From the NCBI RefSeq assembly GCF_013248975.1, contig NZ_JABRWH010000001.1:3492001-3556000 (forward strand): a DNA stretch of 64,000 nt, read 5' to 3'. Source of the DNA: Neobacillus endophyticus. GTDB lineage: Bacteria; Bacillota; Bacilli; Bacillales; Cytobacillaceae. Shown here one piece after another: positions 7,809-16,627 of the stretch (its first letter is position 1; the number at the start of each line of letters is the position of its first letter). The notes under the pieces are model-generated. The model was not told where the DNA came from, made no database searches, and was given only the letters and a program-made list of their open reading frames with translations. A program made the position numbers and the translations under genes.

Positions 7809-10037
7809 ATGACAGTAACTAAAACATATATCAAAGAGTGGCAGCAAGCATTGCAACAGGAGATTAACCACTTAAAAAAGTTTGGCGGAAGCCGCTATAT
7901 CGTAACAAATGGAAGATTGTTATCAAACGATGGGCCTTATAGCTATTATTTTGATACAGCTATCTCATTAAGGATTCCGGTTGGTTCGGCGATAAAATTG
8001 GAATGGGGTGGTATGAAAAGCAATGGAAAAGTGCTTTCCTCAGAGGGCAGAGGAATTATTCTGGAATTAGAGCAAAGCTTTGGCGACCTTATTTCGGATG
8101 CGTATTTACTACATGATCCATGGGAGTTGCTTGAACAACTAATCGAGCGATTGGATGAACTCAAGAAAAGCAAGCAAAAACAGCAGAGAGTAAAAAGGTT
8201 GCTGACTCCTTCTACGGAAACCAAACATCCTGCCGAAAAGATTCAGAGTAATGTCCACGAATTGGTTTTGCGGTCCAAATATAATCCGGTCACGTTCGTA
8301 TGGGGGCCGCCGGGTACCGGAAAAACCTACACACTGGCCAGAACAGCAGCCAATAAATATTTTCAGCAGAAGAAAGTATTAATTCTATCGCATAGCAATC
8401 AAGCTGTGGATGTATTAATGGGTGAGCTGACTGATTTTATAAAAAAGAAAAAACGATTCAAAGAAGGGGATGTGCTCCGTTACGGAGGAAACTATGGAGA
8501 TACGCTTTCCACACATCAAGAAATTACCACAGGGCTGCTCATTGAAAAGCAGGACCCGCTCCTTGCACAGGATCGAGAGAGACTAGTAGAGGAGAGGCGC
8601 CACTTAAAAAAAGATTTGTCCCATTCTTTTAGTAAACGAGATTCGGATCATCTGCTTGAAATTGAAACACAGATTGCCAGGGTACTTGACAAAGTGCGGA
8701 AGAAAGAAGTCCAATTGGTAAAAGATGCGTACATTATTGGGGCGACACTGGCAAAGGCGACTAGTGACAGCGCTGTTTATGAACAGGATTATGATGTTGT
8801 CATTCTCGATGAAGCAAGTATGGCATATGTTCCACAGGCTGCATTTGCTGCATCTTTGGGAAAGAGAGTGATTATTTGCGGGGACTTCAAGCAATTACCC
8901 CCTATTGCTTCTAGCCGGGACTCACTGGTGGCCAAATGGTTGAAAGAGGATGTTTTCCATCATGCAGGAGTGGTGGACTGGCTGAATGAAGAGAAGATTC
9001 ACCCTCAGCTTTTTATATTAAAAGAACAGCGGAGAATGCATCCTGATATTGCTGCTTTTACGAACCGGTATATCTATCATTCACTTGTTGGCAATCACGA
9101 AAGTGTATATAAAAGCAGAAATACGATCGTAAGCCAAGTTCCTTTCAAAGAGCAAGCCGCAGTGCTGCTGGATACGAGTTTTACCGGATTCCATTGTATT
9201 AGTGATAAAGCAACCAATTCAAGATTTAATCTTTGGCAGCTTCTCCTATCTTTTCAATTGATTCATGAAGCATACCTTGGCGGTGTAAAATCGATTGGAT
9301 ATGTGACACCATACCGGGCACAGGCCAATCTTATGGAGCTGCTTCTTGAAGAGATCTATGAAAATGAGTGCAGCCAAGCAGATATAATTGCGGCCACCGT
9401 TCATCGATTCCAAGGGAGTGAGCGGGACGTAATGATTTTTGATACGGTCGATAGTTACCCGCAAGAACGAGCTGGAATGCTTTTAACGAGCAAGGACAGT
9501 GAACGTCTGATTAATGTGGCTATTACAAGAACAAAAGGGAAATTTCTTCACGTCAGCAATAGAAATTTTATTGAAAATCATATTTTTAACGGGAAAACGC
9601 TAAGGCAGCTTGTTAAACATCAGCTCCGAAATAATCAAACCATCACAACAAAAGATATTGGTTCATGGATCTGTAACCAACATCCCAAATTAAGATGGAT
9701 GCATGCACTCAAATTGGAAGCAGTTTTTCATGATCTGAAATCGGCCAAGGCATCGATTACGATCTCCATGCCTGAGGGAACCAAACTTTCTGAAGAATGG
9801 CAAGAGCAGTTACGAAACAGAGGAAAACGATTAAAATTAACGGTTATATCTCGCCAAGAGTGGGGATATTCCGATGTCTGGCTGGATGAGAACTTTTCGT
9901 TTCCGTTTGTGATGATTGACGACCGGGTATTGTGGCTGGGACTTCCGCTCGAAGGAGCCATAGGAACCCAGCCTCCAAATGTAGCCGCCAGACTGTGTTC
10001 CAGTAAAGTATGTGAATACTTGTTAAAACAGTTTTAA
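7809..10037 (+). CDS. DNA2/NAM7-type superfamily 1 helicase with C-terminal PLD-like domain
   Basis: A 742-residue AAA-type SF1 helicase. Motifs in order: Walker A WGPPGTGKTYTLA (about 160-172), a charged coiled insert (about 240-300), Walker B VVILDEASM (about 330), GDFKQLPPI, EQRRMHPDIAAFTNRYIY, ATVHRFQGSERDVMIFDTV and INVAITRTKGK. These are the UPF1/Sen1-like helicase motifs I-VI. The last about 120 residues (DVWLDENFSFPFVMIDDRVLWLGLPL) resemble the end of phospholipase D-like domains that follow such helicases, but no HKD catalytic motif is visible. AAGGGGAAGCAA precedes the ATG. Role unknown; DNA repair or defence is possible. It stands alone with its own terminator. Confidence 0.85.
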   Translation: MTVTKTYIKEWQQALQQEINHLKKFGGSRYIVTNGRLLSNDGPYSYYFDTAISLRIPVGSAIKLEWGGMKSNGKVLSSEGRGIILELEQSFGDLISDAYLLHDPWELLEQLIERLDELKKSKQKQQRVKRLLTPSTETKHPAEKIQSNVHELVLRSKYNPVTFVWGPPGTGKTYTLARTAANKYFQQKKVLILSHSNQAVDVLMGELTDFIKKKKRFKEGDVLRYGGNYGDTLSTHQEITTGLLIEKQDPLLAQDRERLVEERRHLKKDLSHSFSKRDSDHLLEIETQIARVLDKVRKKEVQLVKDAYIIGATLAKATSDSAVYEQDYDVVILDEASMAYVPQAAFAASLGKRVIICGDFKQLPPIASSRDSLVAKWLKEDVFHHAGVVDWLNEEKIHPQLFILKEQRRMHPDIAAFTNRYIYHSLVGNHESVYKSRNTIVSQVPFKEQAAVLLDTSFTGFHCISDKATNSRFNLWQLLLSFQLIHEAYLGGVKSIGYVTPYRAQANLMELLLEEIYENECSQADIIAATVHRFQGSERDVMIFDTVDSYPQERAGMLLTSKDSERLINVAITRTKGKFLHVSNRNFIENHIFNGKTLRQLVKHQLRNNQTITTKDIGSWICNQHPKLRWMHALKLEAVFHDLKSAKASITISMPEGTKLSEEWQEQLRNRGKRLKLTVISRQEWGYSDVWLDENFSFPFVMIDDRVLWLGLPLEGAIGTQPPNVAARLCSSKVCEYLLKQF

Positions 10038-10071
10038 GTATATGTAAAGAATGGAACTTTCATTATATCTG

Positions 10072-10104
10072 GTCCAAGGTTGTAATAAGCCTTGGACTTT
10101 TATT
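10072..10104 (+). terminator. Terminator after the SF1 helicase
   Basis: GTCCAAGG...CCTTGGAC forms an 8-bp stem around TTGTAATAAG, followed by TTTTATTTT. Confidence 0.8.
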
Positions 10105-10250
10105 TTGGTAATGTTAAGTTTGGCGGAAAAATCCGTGGCTTGAATGGCGGAATAGCGTTTTAACAATGTTTGGAGCCAGCATTTCAATTTTTCTACCTAG
10201 TTAATTCAAAAAAATCCTTTAGTAAGGTAATCTCACAACTTGTATCCATA

Positions 10251-11555
10251 TTAAAAATCGCGAAATCGACTATAGTTTTTCTCAAACAGCAGCTTAACCA
10301 CGCCTACAGGGCCGTTCCTATGTTTGGCAATATTCACATGAATGAGTTCGCTTTTATCCTGCGGTACTTGTTCAAATTCATCCCTGCTTAATAGCATGAT
10401 CACATCGGCATCCTGCTCAATACTTCCAGAATCACGTAAATCAGACATTTGCGGGCGTTTATCGGCGCGTTGCTCCACACCTCTCGACAATTGGGACAAC
10501 AGGACAATTGGCACTTCGAATTGCCTGGCAATCTGCTTTAACTCTCTTGTTATGCAGCCAATTGCTAAATCTTGGCGTTCAAACCTTTTAGTTTGAGTAA
10601 TAAGCTGTAAATAATCAATCACTACCAGGTGATCTCCATTCGGATGCTCGCGTTTCGTCTTCTGGATGGCAGCACGCATGTCGGCAACTGTTTGTCCTGG
10701 CTCATCGTGTATATAAAATCTCCACGTATCTAAAGTGCCGATTGCATGTACGGCTCGTTCATAGTCATTCTCGCTAAAATATCGATAAGAATTCTTCCAT
10801 TTGGAGCCATCAACATAGGAAATATCACTCAATACCCGTTTGATCAGTTGCTTTCCAGGCATTTCTAATGAAAAGAAATCAACGGTTCCACCTGCTAAAC
10901 AGCAATGTTTTACTAGATTTAGAGACAGGGCGGTTTTCCCGACAGATGGCCGTGCTGCTATGATAATCAAATCCCCATTCTGTAGTCCGTTTAGCATACT
11001 ATTGAGCAGGGAAAACCCAGTATCCACGCCTGAAATTTCTCCGTGGTCCTCAACCATTTCTTCGTACACTTCTATTAAAATATCTCGTTTCGATTTCAGG
11101 TCTACTTTTCCAAACCCTTGCAAATCCGTATAGGTTTTATAAAATTCCTCAGCACGCTCAAATGTTTGTTCATTTAGAAATTGAGAGGCAGACCGCTTGA
11201 GGATTCTTAGTTTGTACTCATTCCGGATCATGGATTGATAATGTTCATAGTTAGTTGTAGTTGGACAGCAGCCAGCAATGTTCGTCATATAACTGACACC
11301 GACATTTTCAATGCCGCTTCCCAATTTATCAACCACTGTGAGCAGATCAATGGGCTTGTTCTCACTTTGCAGCTCCCTCATCGCTTGAAAGAGGAGTTGA
11401 TTTCGTTTCTGTGAAAAATGGAATGGCTCTAATGTAATTTCATGAATCAGGTCAGGATCTAGAAAGACAGCACCTAAAAGAATGCCTTCCGCCTCAAATA
11501 GATTTTCTTGTTGAATATTCCATAAGCCATTCAGGTATGGGGCTTCGTTTTGCAT
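10251..11555 (-). CDS. DnaB-type replicative helicase, phage SPP1 G40P-like
   Basis: About 434 residues. An N-terminal DnaB domain (EAEGILLGAVFLDPDLIHEI) is followed by a RecA-like helicase domain with Walker A AARPSVGKTALSL, Walker B LVVIDYLQLI, and LLSQLSRGVEQR plus LRDSGSIEQDADVIMLL, all diagnostic of DnaB. It unwinds the fork during replication. Housekeeping DnaB of Bacillus is similar, but the position directly behind a G39P-like loader and an initiator points to a phage-type module. I chose ATG at 11555; its start overlaps the loader gene by about 60 bp, so it is probably translationally coupled. Confidence 0.85.
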   Translation of the reverse strand: MQNEAPYLNGLWNIQQENLFEAEGILLGAVFLDPDLIHEITLEPFHFSQKRNQLLFQAMRELQSENKPIDLLTVVDKLGSGIENVGVSYMTNIAGCCPTTTNYEHYQSMIRNEYKLRILKRSASQFLNEQTFERAEEFYKTYTDLQGFGKVDLKSKRDILIEVYEEMVEDHGEISGVDTGFSLLNSMLNGLQNGDLIIIAARPSVGKTALSLNLVKHCCLAGGTVDFFSLEMPGKQLIKRVLSDISYVDGSKWKNSYRYFSENDYERAVHAIGTLDTWRFYIHDEPGQTVADMRAAIQKTKREHPNGDHLVVIDYLQLITQTKRFERQDLAIGCITRELKQIARQFEVPIVLLSQLSRGVEQRADKRPQMSDLRDSGSIEQDADVIMLLSRDEFEQVPQDKSELIHVNIAKHRNGPVGVVKLLFEKNYSRFRDF

Positions 11556-11832
11556 GGCTACGTTCGTGCTCAATTCTCTCCCGTCCTTCCTTCATCCAAT
11601 CCTTTAGCGTTTCTGGAAAATCATTTTCTTCAAATGAGAATACGGCAATATCTGCGATCATGGGTGGAAAAGGACTTTTTCGAATGTGGTTTTTCAGCTT
11701 CGTCATTACCTTCTCAAAATCCATTTCAGAACAAAACTCGAACCATTGCAGTACAGTTTCGTCTTTGACTATGAAGTTGGAATAAACAGACTCAATTAGG
11801 ACTAATAATTTGACTACCTCTTGCTTGGTCAT
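11494..11832 (-). CDS. Replicative helicase loader/inhibitor, G39P-like
   Basis: A 112-residue acidic, helical protein matching the Inhibitor_G39P family: EVVKLLVLIESVYSNFIV, then FEKVMTKLKNHIRKSPFPPMIADIA in the middle. In phage SPP1, G39P binds the helicase G40P and delivers it to the origin-bound initiator. The gene lies between an initiator-like gene and a DnaB-like helicase, the same order as SPP1 38-39-40. GAGGATTCGAA precedes the ATG on the minus strand. Confidence 0.82.
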   Translation of the reverse strand: MTKQEVVKLLVLIESVYSNFIVKDETVLQWFEFCSEMDFEKVMTKLKNHIRKSPFPPMIADIAVFSFEENDFPETLKDWMKEGRERIEHERSHAKRSPIPEWLMEYSTRKSI

Positions 11833-11846
11833 TTCGAATCCTCCTG

Positions 11847-12719
11847 TTACTTAATTTTCCCTTCTTGGATCAGTCGCTCTACTCTCTCTGACATGGATTC
11901 CTTCTTCGACTTTTTCGACAGTTTGGTGTTTTTCTTCGTTTCTAATTTTGTCCGTATGACCTTCTCGCAATACATGGCACTACTAATTTCGCCGTTTGGA
12001 TTTTTCATATGGAATTCATGAAAGATTTCCTCTAATAAGACTTCCAGTTGCTCCGTTGTCAGGGGAAGCTCACCTATTCTTTCAATCGCTAACTCATCTT
12101 TTGGGCTCAAAAAGAGTCCATTGTTTCGTAAAGTAACAAATCGGCTGGCGATTCTGTTGATCCGCTTTTCCTTATCCTCGGCTTGGTCATTTTGATTTTG
12201 GCTTTCGCTCTCTTGGTCTTCTGGGGAATGGTTTTCTTGGCTATGATGTTGCCCATTTTTATTTAAATTCTTAAATTCTTGATTTTTTATATTTAGTTCC
12301 GGTTCAGTTTTTTTATCGTTCGGCGAGTGTTCTACCGTCGTTTCGCGAAACGGAGGGCAAAAAAAATCGCCTGTTCCGTCCAAACATCTAAAGTCATCTG
12401 AATTGACTACCGTAAAAAGTGTTCCCAATGGGGTTTCCTCAGCCATAAGTAAACCTTTTTTCACAAGTTTATCTACAGCACGCTTCACAGTGCTTTTTGC
12501 AAGTGCCTTTTTGGCTCTTCCTTCTATGTACATCAAATCTTCACTTAACTGAGAATAAGCTCGTATGTACTGTCCTTTTTTTAACCTCATCCCATTTAGA
12601 ACGATTCCATCTTCGTAAGATGCTTTCATTAAAATCCAGACATACAGCCGGAATGCTGTAACGTTAAACCATAATTCATCGTTCGTAAATTGCTTCGTTA
12701 ATTTAACCCAGCCAGACAT
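11847..12719 (-). CDS. Phage-type replication initiator (winged-helix, SPP1 G38P position)
   Basis: About 290 residues. The N-terminal region (MSGWVKLTKQFTNDELWF through LRLKKGQYIRAYSQLSEDL) is a winged-helix replication-protein domain (DnaD/G38P-like) followed by STVKRAVDKLVKKGLL as the recognition part. A long Gln/Asn/Glu-rich linker (about 150-195) leads to a C-terminal domain with a helical DnaD-like segment. Such proteins bind the phage origin and recruit loader and helicase. I chose ATG 12719, which has AAGGAG 8 nt upstream. It starts 15 bp before the loader gene. Origin repeats may lie within its own coding region, as in SPP1; I did not see clear ones. Confidence 0.75.
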   Translation of the reverse strand: MSGWVKLTKQFTNDELWFNVTAFRLYVWILMKASYEDGIVLNGMRLKKGQYIRAYSQLSEDLMYIEGRAKKALAKSTVKRAVDKLVKKGLLMAEETPLGTLFTVVNSDDFRCLDGTGDFFCPPFRETTVEHSPNDKKTEPELNIKNQEFKNLNKNGQHHSQENHSPEDQESESQNQNDQAEDKEKRINRIASRFVTLRNNGLFLSPKDELAIERIGELPLTTEQLEVLLEEIFHEFHMKNPNGEISSAMYCEKVIRTKLETKKNTKLSKKSKKESMSERVERLIQEGKIK

Positions 12720-12810
12720 TTCATTCACTCCTTTATGATCTCTCACTTTTTATTTATGAATAAGAAGCAAAAAAGGACAGGGGGGTATGAAAATTTTTTA
12801 TCTTTTGCCA

Positions 12811-12961
12811 CTGTTAAATTTGGCTGTTGATTTTTGCTCCAGGCACGAGCGATTCGCGGTCGCCCCCATGGAGCCTCCTCGATGCTTAAGCACCCGCAGG
12901 GTCTCCCCAGCCCCGTACTCCGGCAGGAGACTGAATCAACAATGTTCTTTAACACGGCCTT
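12811..12961 (-). repeat. Dispersed repeat family A, long copy
   Basis: Read on the minus strand it begins AGGCCGTGTTAAAGAACA, TTGTTGATT, continues through a GC-rich core rich in small palindromes, and ends AATCAACAGCCAAATTTAACAG. The outer parts match the short copies at 47602 and 51255, and the GC-rich core is inserted between the two GTTGATT/AATCAAC arms. This resembles a repeat common in Bacillus intergenic regions. Open frames across it are spurious. Confidence 0.8.
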
Positions 12962-12988
12962 TCTTTTAAATAAATTTTGCTTAACGAC

Positions 12989-13021
12989 AAAAAGAAACGC
13001 CTCCAACCGTTGGAAGCGTTC
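12989..13021 (-). terminator. Terminator (minus strand)
   Basis: On the minus strand AACGCTTCCAAC and GTTGGAGGCGTT pair with two mismatched positions and are followed by TTTCTTTTTG. It separates the small gene at 13367-13567 from the replication module. Confidence 0.65.
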
Positions 13022-13366
13022 TTGATAAAATTTATTGTTCTAGTTTTTATGTCTTGCTCTGTCAATATTTTGCAGACTTTCAATTCAGCTTGACTAATTT
13101 TTTTCTTGATAGCTCTTTAATCGATTATCTATGTAAGTCATTACTAGTGATGGCCCCGCCAACGCCATTTACCATGATAGCCACACATGCTATCCTCTCT
13201 AAATATAGATTAAACATGTTTTGTTAAGCAGTCGTGTAAATGAAGTTAAGGGGTTGTAAATATTATATTGCAATTAAATGAAGAATTGTGCCCCTGTAAT
13301 GGGATCAAAGGGAACCATTTATTTTATAACACTATTATGCATAGCCCATTGTTTGTCTTGACGGAT

Positions 13367-13567
13367 TTATTCTTTTTCTATAATAAACCATCCTTCAGGT
13401 CTTTTTTCTATATGATAAATATCCTCATTGAATTCTTTTCGAAGTTCTTTGTATTGCTCATTTTCATTTTTAACCTGAGCAATTTTAACCTGTCTTAACG
13501 TAATTTCTGGTTTTTGCACTTCAAACACTAAATCATCAATCATAAAATAGGTTCTTTGACGTTTCAT
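13367..13567 (-). CDS. Small hypothetical protein, 66 aa
   Basis: A charged 66-residue protein (MKRQRTYFMIDDLVFEVQ...) ending RPEGWFIIEKE, with a predicted beta N-terminus and helical middle (KIAQVKNENEQYKELRKEF). AAAGGGGGA lies 7 nt before the ATG, a strong start. No membrane segment or known motif. It lies between the replication module and the endolysin remnant, so it may be a phage accessory gene. I do not recognise the family. Confidence 0.6.
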   Translation of the reverse strand: MKRQRTYFMIDDLVFEVQKPEITLRQVKIAQVKNENEQYKELRKEFNEDIYHIEKRPEGWFIIEKE

Positions 13568-13944
13568 AACGAAATCCCCCTTTATTGTTTATTACATTTT
13601 AAGTTAAATATCAATAAAACCCTATATATTTTATGTGAAATTTTTGTAAAAAGGACCAAGGATAGATCTAAATCCCGACAGGATTCACTGTGTAAATTAT
13701 TTATGTACCTAGTCCATTGACAAGGGGATCTTCGATCGATGGAATTGCTTCGTTGGCAACCCGGCAGGCCAACAGATGATAAACGTTGAACAGTCATGTT
13801 TAAATTTGGGTTGGGTGACTTTGGTAGGGTTAATTCCTAGAATAGGGATTTTTATTATTCTAAAAAATGTACTTATATCGGAGGACAAACGGACAAGCAT
13901 TCCTAAGAGTTTTTTCATAAATTATTTTAGTCTAATGAAAGTAG

Positions 13945-14199
13945 GTGAATCATTATTTCAAAATGGCGAGACGTAATGGTTTAGTAGAAGAGAATGGAAA
14001 AGTATACTTTTATGTCAATGGACTGCGTCAAATCGGATGGGTACAGCTTAACGCAAACAACTGGTACTACTTTGACAATACCGGAGCGTGGACAGGCATT
14101 CATGGGGCACACGGATTGGAAGAACCCCAATCCTACTTCGATGGAACTGATACTTGGCATTGGAACGGGAAACGATGGTTTCATATTCCTAAGCGATGA
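13945..14199 (+). pseudogene. Cell-wall-binding repeat remnant of an endolysin/amidase
   Basis: The 84-residue frame has NGLVEENGKVYFYVNGLRQ then IGWVQLNANNWYYFDNTGAW, a choline-binding-type (YG) cell-wall repeat, and ends DGTDTWHWNGKRWFHIPKR. These repeats form the C-terminus of autolysins and phage endolysins. No catalytic domain lies upstream in frame (13570-13940 has stops in all frames and no recognisable homology), so this is a leftover C-terminal piece. It sits 160 bp before an NlpC/P60 enzyme. Confidence 0.6.
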
Positions 14200-14362
14200 A
14201 CACTGTTTACGACATATGAGTAAAGATGTCAGACCGTCTCTTATTTGGAGTCGGTCATTTATTTTTAATGTACCTTTGGAACAGAATGAAAGGTAGTTTG
14301 TCCAATCAAATAAACGCTGTATCACATGTTATATAGTAATAACTTAAAAGGGTGGTGACCAT

Positions 14363-14755
14363 ATGTTAGCAGATCACATTATTTCAACTGGATTACAATA
14401 TTTAGGTGCCCCTTATGTGTTTAATGCTCCAGCCGATCAAACTGCTACATTCGATTGCAGTTCATTTATTCAATATATTTTTGGCGTTAATGGAATTCGG
14501 CTGCCTAGAAACTCCCGACAGCAATTTGGAGTAGGGGTTCCGATTCCTTTAGAACAAGTCAAAATAGGTGATTTACTATTTTTTACTACAAAAGCACGTA
14601 AAAATAAGCAGGGATTATCAAGAATTGGCCATGTAGCCATTTATATGGGACAAGGTAAGATGCTTCATACCTACAGACCAGAAAATAAAGTGATGATCTC
14701 AGTATTAGATCCGAAATGGAAAAAGTCCTTTGTTGGCGCTAAAAGAGTGATTTAG
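14363..14755 (+). CDS. NlpC/P60 family cell-wall peptidase, single domain
   Basis: A 130-residue NlpC/P60 domain that would cut D-Glu-diaminopimelate (or related) peptide bonds in peptidoglycan. Catalytic Cys is in TFDCSSFIQYIF, His in RIGHVAIYMG, and the third polar residue region is MLHTYRP. There is no signal peptide or binding domain, which suits a phage endolysin released by holin or an intracellular toxin-like enzyme. AAGGGTGGTGACC precedes the ATG. It is convergent with the HELGH metallopeptidase gene. Confidence 0.82.
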   Translation: MLADHIISTGLQYLGAPYVFNAPADQTATFDCSSFIQYIFGVNGIRLPRNSRQQFGVGVPIPLEQVKIGDLLFFTTKARKNKQGLSRIGHVAIYMGQGKMLHTYRPENKVMISVLDPKWKKSFVGAKRVI

Positions 14756-14765
14756 GAGGTGTAGT

Positions 14766-15443
14766 TTATCTATTACTCTGAATTTCATTTTGTGCTTGTA
14801 CAATCTTACATTGTTTAGCTACTTGGCATTGCTCAAACGTAAGAACGGGGTTAACAGATGGGGAGATCTTAAACATTAAATTTTTTCGATTATTATTATG
14901 AGCTGGATCCATTTTCTTGGTTTCTGAATGGATATAAGGTCCTGAAGGATCACTATGAATAAATCTATTTTCTCTTGCATCATAGCGTTTAAATAATATA
15001 TGACCCAACTCATGTGCCAATGTATGACGGCCAGCAGCCATGTTAGTTAACAAAATGCGCCCAAAGAATTCATAATCCTTGCTGCTTTTAAAATCGACCA
15101 TCTCTGTTCCAGAGACACCTACAACGTTTTTACCCCTACCTTCTGCAAAATAATCTCCATTCAAATAAAAAATGTAGATCCCAGTTTGATAGCCGATAGA
15201 ATATCTGGCAGCCCTGATTAAATGATCTATTTGTCTGTTTTTGAAAACATTGGTTGCAGGGATGGAAGCAGCATCTACGATTCGCTTCCTTTTACTTGAA
15301 TAAATCCCTTTTACAATGAATTGGATACAGCCTTTCCAATCCCTATTTGCCATATCAAGATCTTGCTCAAATCTTCTTATATTAGCATCAGGATTTTCAT
15401 CATTGGCGAAAAAAACATACAGATCAACGGTATGAACAGGCAA
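14766..15443 (-). CDS. Zinc metallopeptidase-like protein (HELGH)
   Basis: A 225-residue protein with the zinc-binding motif HTLAHELGHILF (about 142-153) followed by a further candidate ligand region (RFIHSDPSGPYIHSE). An N-terminal region DLYVFFANDE...RRFEQDLDMANRDW resembles the start of secreted or toxin-associated zincins, but no signal peptide is visible. The start is TTG at 15443, with AAGGAG 10 nt upstream. It ends 10 bp from the NlpC/P60 stop, facing it. The exact family is not known to me; a role in phage or toxin release is only a guess. Confidence 0.7.
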   Translation of the reverse strand: MPVHTVDLYVFFANDENPDANIRRFEQDLDMANRDWKGCIQFIVKGIYSSKRKRIVDAASIPATNVFKNRQIDHLIRAARYSIGYQTGIYIFYLNGDYFAEGRGKNVVGVSGTEMVDFKSSKDYEFFGRILLTNMAAGRHTLAHELGHILFKRYDARENRFIHSDPSGPYIHSETKKMDPAHNNNRKNLMFKISPSVNPVLTFEQCQVAKQCKIVQAQNEIQSNR

Positions 15444-15799
15444 TTTTTATCACTCCTTTCTCAGTTTTCGCTATTAATATAGTTTATTAAGAAATCGTAC
15501 AAGCTGTGTGGGTACAAGTAATGAAGATGAAAAAAGGGATAGCTCTTCTACCGATATAACTTTTGATTTCATTTAAAAGGCTTTCTTCTTATAAATCACC
15601 TTGGTTCACTGTACAGTGATTTATTGGCGTTTCCCTCATCATGAACATTTTTAAAGATATTTGTCAGAAAAATCGAATGTAAGGACATCTCTTTTAATAA
15701 ATTAGATGTAAACGGGCGTAAAAAGACTTTTTAGAAGGAAACTTTCGGAGAATTTCTAAGAATGAGTTCATGTGCTTTTTTATATGAAGGAGGGATTAG

Positions 15800-16627
15800 A
15801 TGCTGCATATTGTAGCCTGTATCAAACAAGTGCCTGACACCAAAATTATCAAGCTGAATCCAAAAACAAACACGATGGATCGCAGGACGGCGCCTGCGAT
15901 ATTGAATCCATATGATGCCCATGCAGTAGAGGAGGCGGTGCGTCTTAAGAATCGGTATGGGGGATTCGTATCGGTACTAACAATGGGGCCGCCTCCAGCT
16001 GTTACTGCGATTAAAAAGTGCATTGAAATTGGTGCGGATGAGGGCTATTTGATCACGGACCGCCGCTTTGCCGGTGCGGATACATTGGCAACAAGCTATG
16101 CCCTCGCAAAGGCACTTGAAAAAATAGCAAAAACGAGGCCTATCGATTTGATTATTTGCGGAAAAATGTCAATCGATGGAGATACAGGGCAAGTCGGACC
16201 AGGAATAGCAAGGAGGCTCGATATTCCACCGTTGACTTCTGTGAACAAAATCGTGGAAATCAATCAAGACGAGGGCTATGCCATTGTCCATCGCAAGCTG
16301 GAGGACGGGCATGAAGTCGTCCGTTCCACATTGCCGTGTATGTTTTCCGTTGAAAAAACAATCAACGATGTACCGTATTCTTCCCTTCCCAACATGTTAA
16401 AGGCTGCCAGATATAACCCTTTCATCTGGTCAGTTGATGACCTGGAGGAGGTAGATATTAAACAGCTTGGTTTGAAAGGATCCCCTACGATTGTCTCCAA
16501 AGTATGGGCCCCGCAAAAACCGGCAGGGGGAACGTTCCTTGAAGGCAATCCAAAGGAGCAAGTGGGGCAGCTGCTCACTGTCCTGTTTGAGAAGAAAGAA
16601 TTGTTTGAAGTGAAGGGGGAAATGTAA
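15800..16627 (+). CDS. etfB: Electron transfer flavoprotein beta subunit (bifurcating-like group)
   Basis: A 275-residue ETF beta subunit. Features VACIKQVPDTKIIKLNPKTN, LNPYDAHAVEEAVRLK, VLTMGPPPAV, ITDRRFAGADTLATSYALA and SIDGDTGQVGPGIA are those of the FixA/Clostridium-type group, whose members include flavin-based bifurcating ETFs. The housekeeping Bacillus EtfB instead has VTVVTIG and lacks the TDRxFAGADT segment. ETF passes electrons between acyl-CoA-type dehydrogenases and quinone or ferredoxin partners. AAGGAGGGA precedes ATG 15800. It is directly followed by etfA. No partner dehydrogenase gene is within the window. Confidence 0.88.
   Translation: MLHIVACIKQVPDTKIIKLNPKTNTMDRRTAPAILNPYDAHAVEEAVRLKNRYGGFVSVLTMGPPPAVTAIKKCIEIGADEGYLITDRRFAGADTLATSYALAKALEKIAKTRPIDLIICGKMSIDGDTGQVGPGIARRLDIPPLTSVNKIVEINQDEGYAIVHRKLEDGHEVVRSTLPCMFSVEKTINDVPYSSLPNMLKAARYNPFIWSVDDLEEVDIKQLGLKGSPTIVSKVWAPQKPAGGTFLEGNPKEQVGQLLTVLFEKKELFEVKGEM

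Noticed and set aside
12743..13006. Frames of 60-87 residues over 12743-13025
   Set aside because: They lie on the GC-rich dispersed repeat (family A long copy) and its flanks.
13181..13230. Possible 14-codon minus-strand peptide MCGYHGKWRWRGHH
   Set aside because: Only a short frame with an AGAGGATAG site; could be a remnant of a small sporulation peptide but cannot be supported.
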